From assembly GCA_026419785.1 (NCBI GenBank), contig JAODTK010003654.1, forward strand, positions 62,001 to 126,000: 64,000 nt of DNA. The letters are read 5' to 3'. Under the pieces are notes generated by a model. That model did no database searches. It had not been told where the DNA came from and was given only the letters and a program-made list of their open reading frames with translations. This stretch comes from Sclerodactyla briareus. Lineage: Eukaryota > Echinodermata > Holothuroidea > Dendrochirotida > Sclerodactylidae. Of the stretch, positions 61,670 through 64,000 are shown one piece after another (the stretch's first letter is position 1; each line of letters opens with the position of its first letter). A program made the translations under genes and the position numbers.

Positions 61670-64000
61670 CAGCAAGCTCTGGGATATAGACAAGCTTCTC
61701 CCCATTGCTCTATCTCATGGCCTACTTTTAAACTGCCACCACTTTGAGAATGCCACCATTTATCCCCTCTTTCCGAGTTATTGTGTGTATGGTTTGATCA
61801 TCTGTTGGAAGTTCTCGAAGGTGTGTGCTGGTAGATTGTATTGCGCGTCAGGGCTTCAACAGGATTGTTGCACCTGTTCATGCAATGATGATGGCCAGTG
61901 TCTCACAGTATTATCATCTCATCAACTGTACCCGTGAAGTCCTCATACTGCTGTCACTTGGTAGTGGCAAACATCACAGAGATTGTAACTACGGAGTTGA
62001 TATCTGATGATGAATATACTGCACCTCATATTCAGATCCTTGTGTTCTGAGCCCTGATCTGCCACTACCCTTGTAAGCTCAAGAAAATTCCTGAACAGGC
62101 TCCGGGCTACACTGCTTCCCTCTTCAACACACTTCATCTCTATTGTCCCACCTCCCATTTGAGGGTATATCTTTAAGTTAGATGCCATCCTGACTTCCTG
62201 GACCCTGATATTTTAAGGCAAAGTGAACAATTTGAGAAAAGTTTGTTAGAAGGCGGATACATCCCTCTCGCACTTTTCATGTCTTCTCTAATGACAAGTT
62301 TTCATCTTCTCTGATTACAATACGAGAGCATATGGTTGCACTCGAAACCCACCCATCATTCTTACATCGTGACCTTTCATCTCATCCGGCAAGAATGGTT
62401 GCGTCTATTCTCTCTTCTGAATGCCTTGCCTACAGGTAACCTGGGGACTTATTAACGCCCAATGATTGCAAAGCACCGTTTTTATCGGCACGTTGATCCT
62501 ACTAGCTCCTGTGCCTCTCTGCCAGTTCTTCGTGGACTTTGTGCGCTGCTCACCGCGAACCATGTCGTGAATACGAGACTTCAGCCTCGCACTGCAAGTG
62601 CAGCCTCGGAGAATGTCCGGTGACGCTGCATTTAACCCCGGTATTTTGAGCTGCAAATTCACTGATGACCATCCACCACTCCCCCGCCCTTCTGTCTACT
62701 GGGCACCGCGCTTCTTCTTTTTTATACACCGGACAACAGAAGTTAGCTAACGATCTCCCTCTTTTCTAGATGTAGGGGTATGGCAGTGACTCAACCCTGC
62801 CCCGGCAGGAAAACACTTCTGTCGGGTTTGGCGTTCTTGTGACATCCTATGAGCTCACGCCGCTGGCCATACTGCATTCATCTGTTCAAGGAGATTTCAA
62901 TACATGATGACTCAGGTGGTAATTCACTTTATTGTTAAAGTCGTATTAATGGTGTAATTTCATCTTCCGGAAAGATTTTGTTGCTACAATGTACCTTGTC
63001 AAAGGGTTATAGATAGGTCACCCCTCATATTTCAGGGCCCTAATGCCGATAGAAGTGTGTGTACCAAAATTTTCCGGAGCGAGGCCCAAGGGTTCAGTCA
63101 CGACCCTCCCCTAGTGGGTGCAGTCTGGTCAGCTTCATGCGCATGTGCGTGGCTTTACTCAGACATCCGGAAGTAAGGGGTTTGGAGATGGAAGAAATTG
63201 CTTGTTGGCATGATGAGCTTTAGCATTCACTATGCATTGCAGCTATAGTCCATTGTTTGCTAGCTTGGTCCGCTATGTGTTCAGGATAAGACGCCAAGCC
63301 CCAATTTTTGTGGGTCCGACATAGGCTTTCGGACACCCTAAAATCCACAATCTTGATCTAAGGGTCCCCTCTATTATGGGGTCCATCACATCGAGTCAGC
63401 ATTATTAGCATTATTGCAACAGCGGACTGATGTTGCTTGCTTTATTCGCCCTAGGCCCTATATCCATCTTTGACCCCGTAGCCTGCCCACAACAGGATGG
63501 GACGTACCCATCCGAACGAATTAGCACAGTGCCACAACACTCCTGAGTCATACGCTCCACTCATGATCTAAGAGGCTTTAAGATAGCACTGCGTAAGCTG
63601 CAGAATAATCCCACAAGCTCTGCAACCATCAATACGCTAATTTGAACACGGTTCTCTGTCAACGATCGTGTGAGTGTTCACCTGGAAGTATTGAGGCCTT
63701 GTAGCTACATTAGGACCCTCTGTACTTGCTGTATCTTGTTGTAACTGTTTATGCAGATACCGGGAAGTTCTCATTACAAATAGCAACATTATGAAAATCT
63801 CTCCGTACTTATTAAGTTATGCCCCCTCCGTCTAAGGCGTCACGTTTAATTTTATAGCTATTGTACGCTGGCTACGCTCCAATAACAAACACAAAACTGC
63901 AGGAGCTAGCTGCGCACCCAGATAATTTAGCTAATTCCCAAGGCCTGTGATACTCTGCCCTAGGCTCTCTCACAGACTACACATCATTCAGGCACTCTAG
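61670..64000. other. Region 5' of the first Lgl exon found, nothing recognised
   Basis: The N-terminal Lgl exons should lie here or beyond the window. No GFPxQPSALAFDP-like, IGTxxGAVKIYG-like or promoter sequence was recognised on the minus strand. Frames are short and scattered on both strands. Confidence 0.45.

Noticed and set aside
61670-61760. Possible further 5' Lgl exon ending at a GTGAGC donor near 61,669
   Set aside because: The donor looks good and would leave a 64-bp intron, but the translated sequence does not match the expected VTQ(L/M)xF block and no upstream frame holds.
1-64000. CRISPR array, prokaryotic operon, integron or phage
   Set aside because: No regularly spaced identical short repeats with unique spacers; gene structure is spliced and eukaryotic.

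Overview
This is eukaryotic, animal-type DNA: AT-rich, sparsely coding, with GT-AG introns, tRNA-headed short interspersed elements, inverted-repeat transposons, satellite-like arrays and microsatellites. Nothing looks bacterial or viral: there are no operons, ribosome-binding sites or dense open frames. The repeat style suggests a marine invertebrate, perhaps a deuterostome such as an echinoderm, but this is a low-confidence guess because no species-diagnostic sequence was recognised.

The window is dominated by one spliced gene on the minus strand, an orthologue of lethal giant larvae (Lgl/LLGL). Lgl is the WD40 cortical polarity scaffold that aPKC phosphorylates. I placed 18 exons between about 61.6 kb (5' side) and 21.4 kb (3' side). 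They cover the protein from near the start of the first beta-propeller (about residue 90 of vertebrate LLGL1) to close to the C terminus. They include the Lgl-specific motif (46.2 kb), a canonical WD repeat (41.9 kb), the aPKC phosphorylation cluster (36.3 kb) and the second propeller (35.2 to 25.3 kb). The exons occur in the order of the protein, almost all have recognisable splice sites, and at several junctions the reading phase continues exactly. The first exon(s) and the last coding exon were not found.

Most Lgl exons carry one or more small indels that break the frame, although splice sites and motifs are intact. Together with the many long homopolymers, this points to uncorrected long-read indel errors rather than an old pseudogene, but the sequence alone cannot settle it.

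Layout. 1-21.4 kb: no gene recognised; repeat blocks at 2.5-4.4 and 5.7-6.3 kb and several low-complexity tracts. 21.4-30 kb: 3' Lgl exons, with a tandem duplication, tRNA-derived elements and a 356-bp inverted-repeat transposon 18 bp beyond a splice donor. 30-34.6 kb: one large intron filled by divergent repeat arrays, with a small inverted-repeat element nested inside. 34.6-46.3 kb: the densest run of Lgl exons. 46.3-57.3 kb: a long intron with one extra candidate exon at 52.3 kb that resembles part of the 57.4-kb exon. 57.3-61.6 kb: 5' exons found here. 61.6-64 kb: nothing recognised.

The most interesting observation is the possible duplicated WD-repeat exon (57.4 versus 52.3 kb). No new defence, mobile or metabolic system was found.
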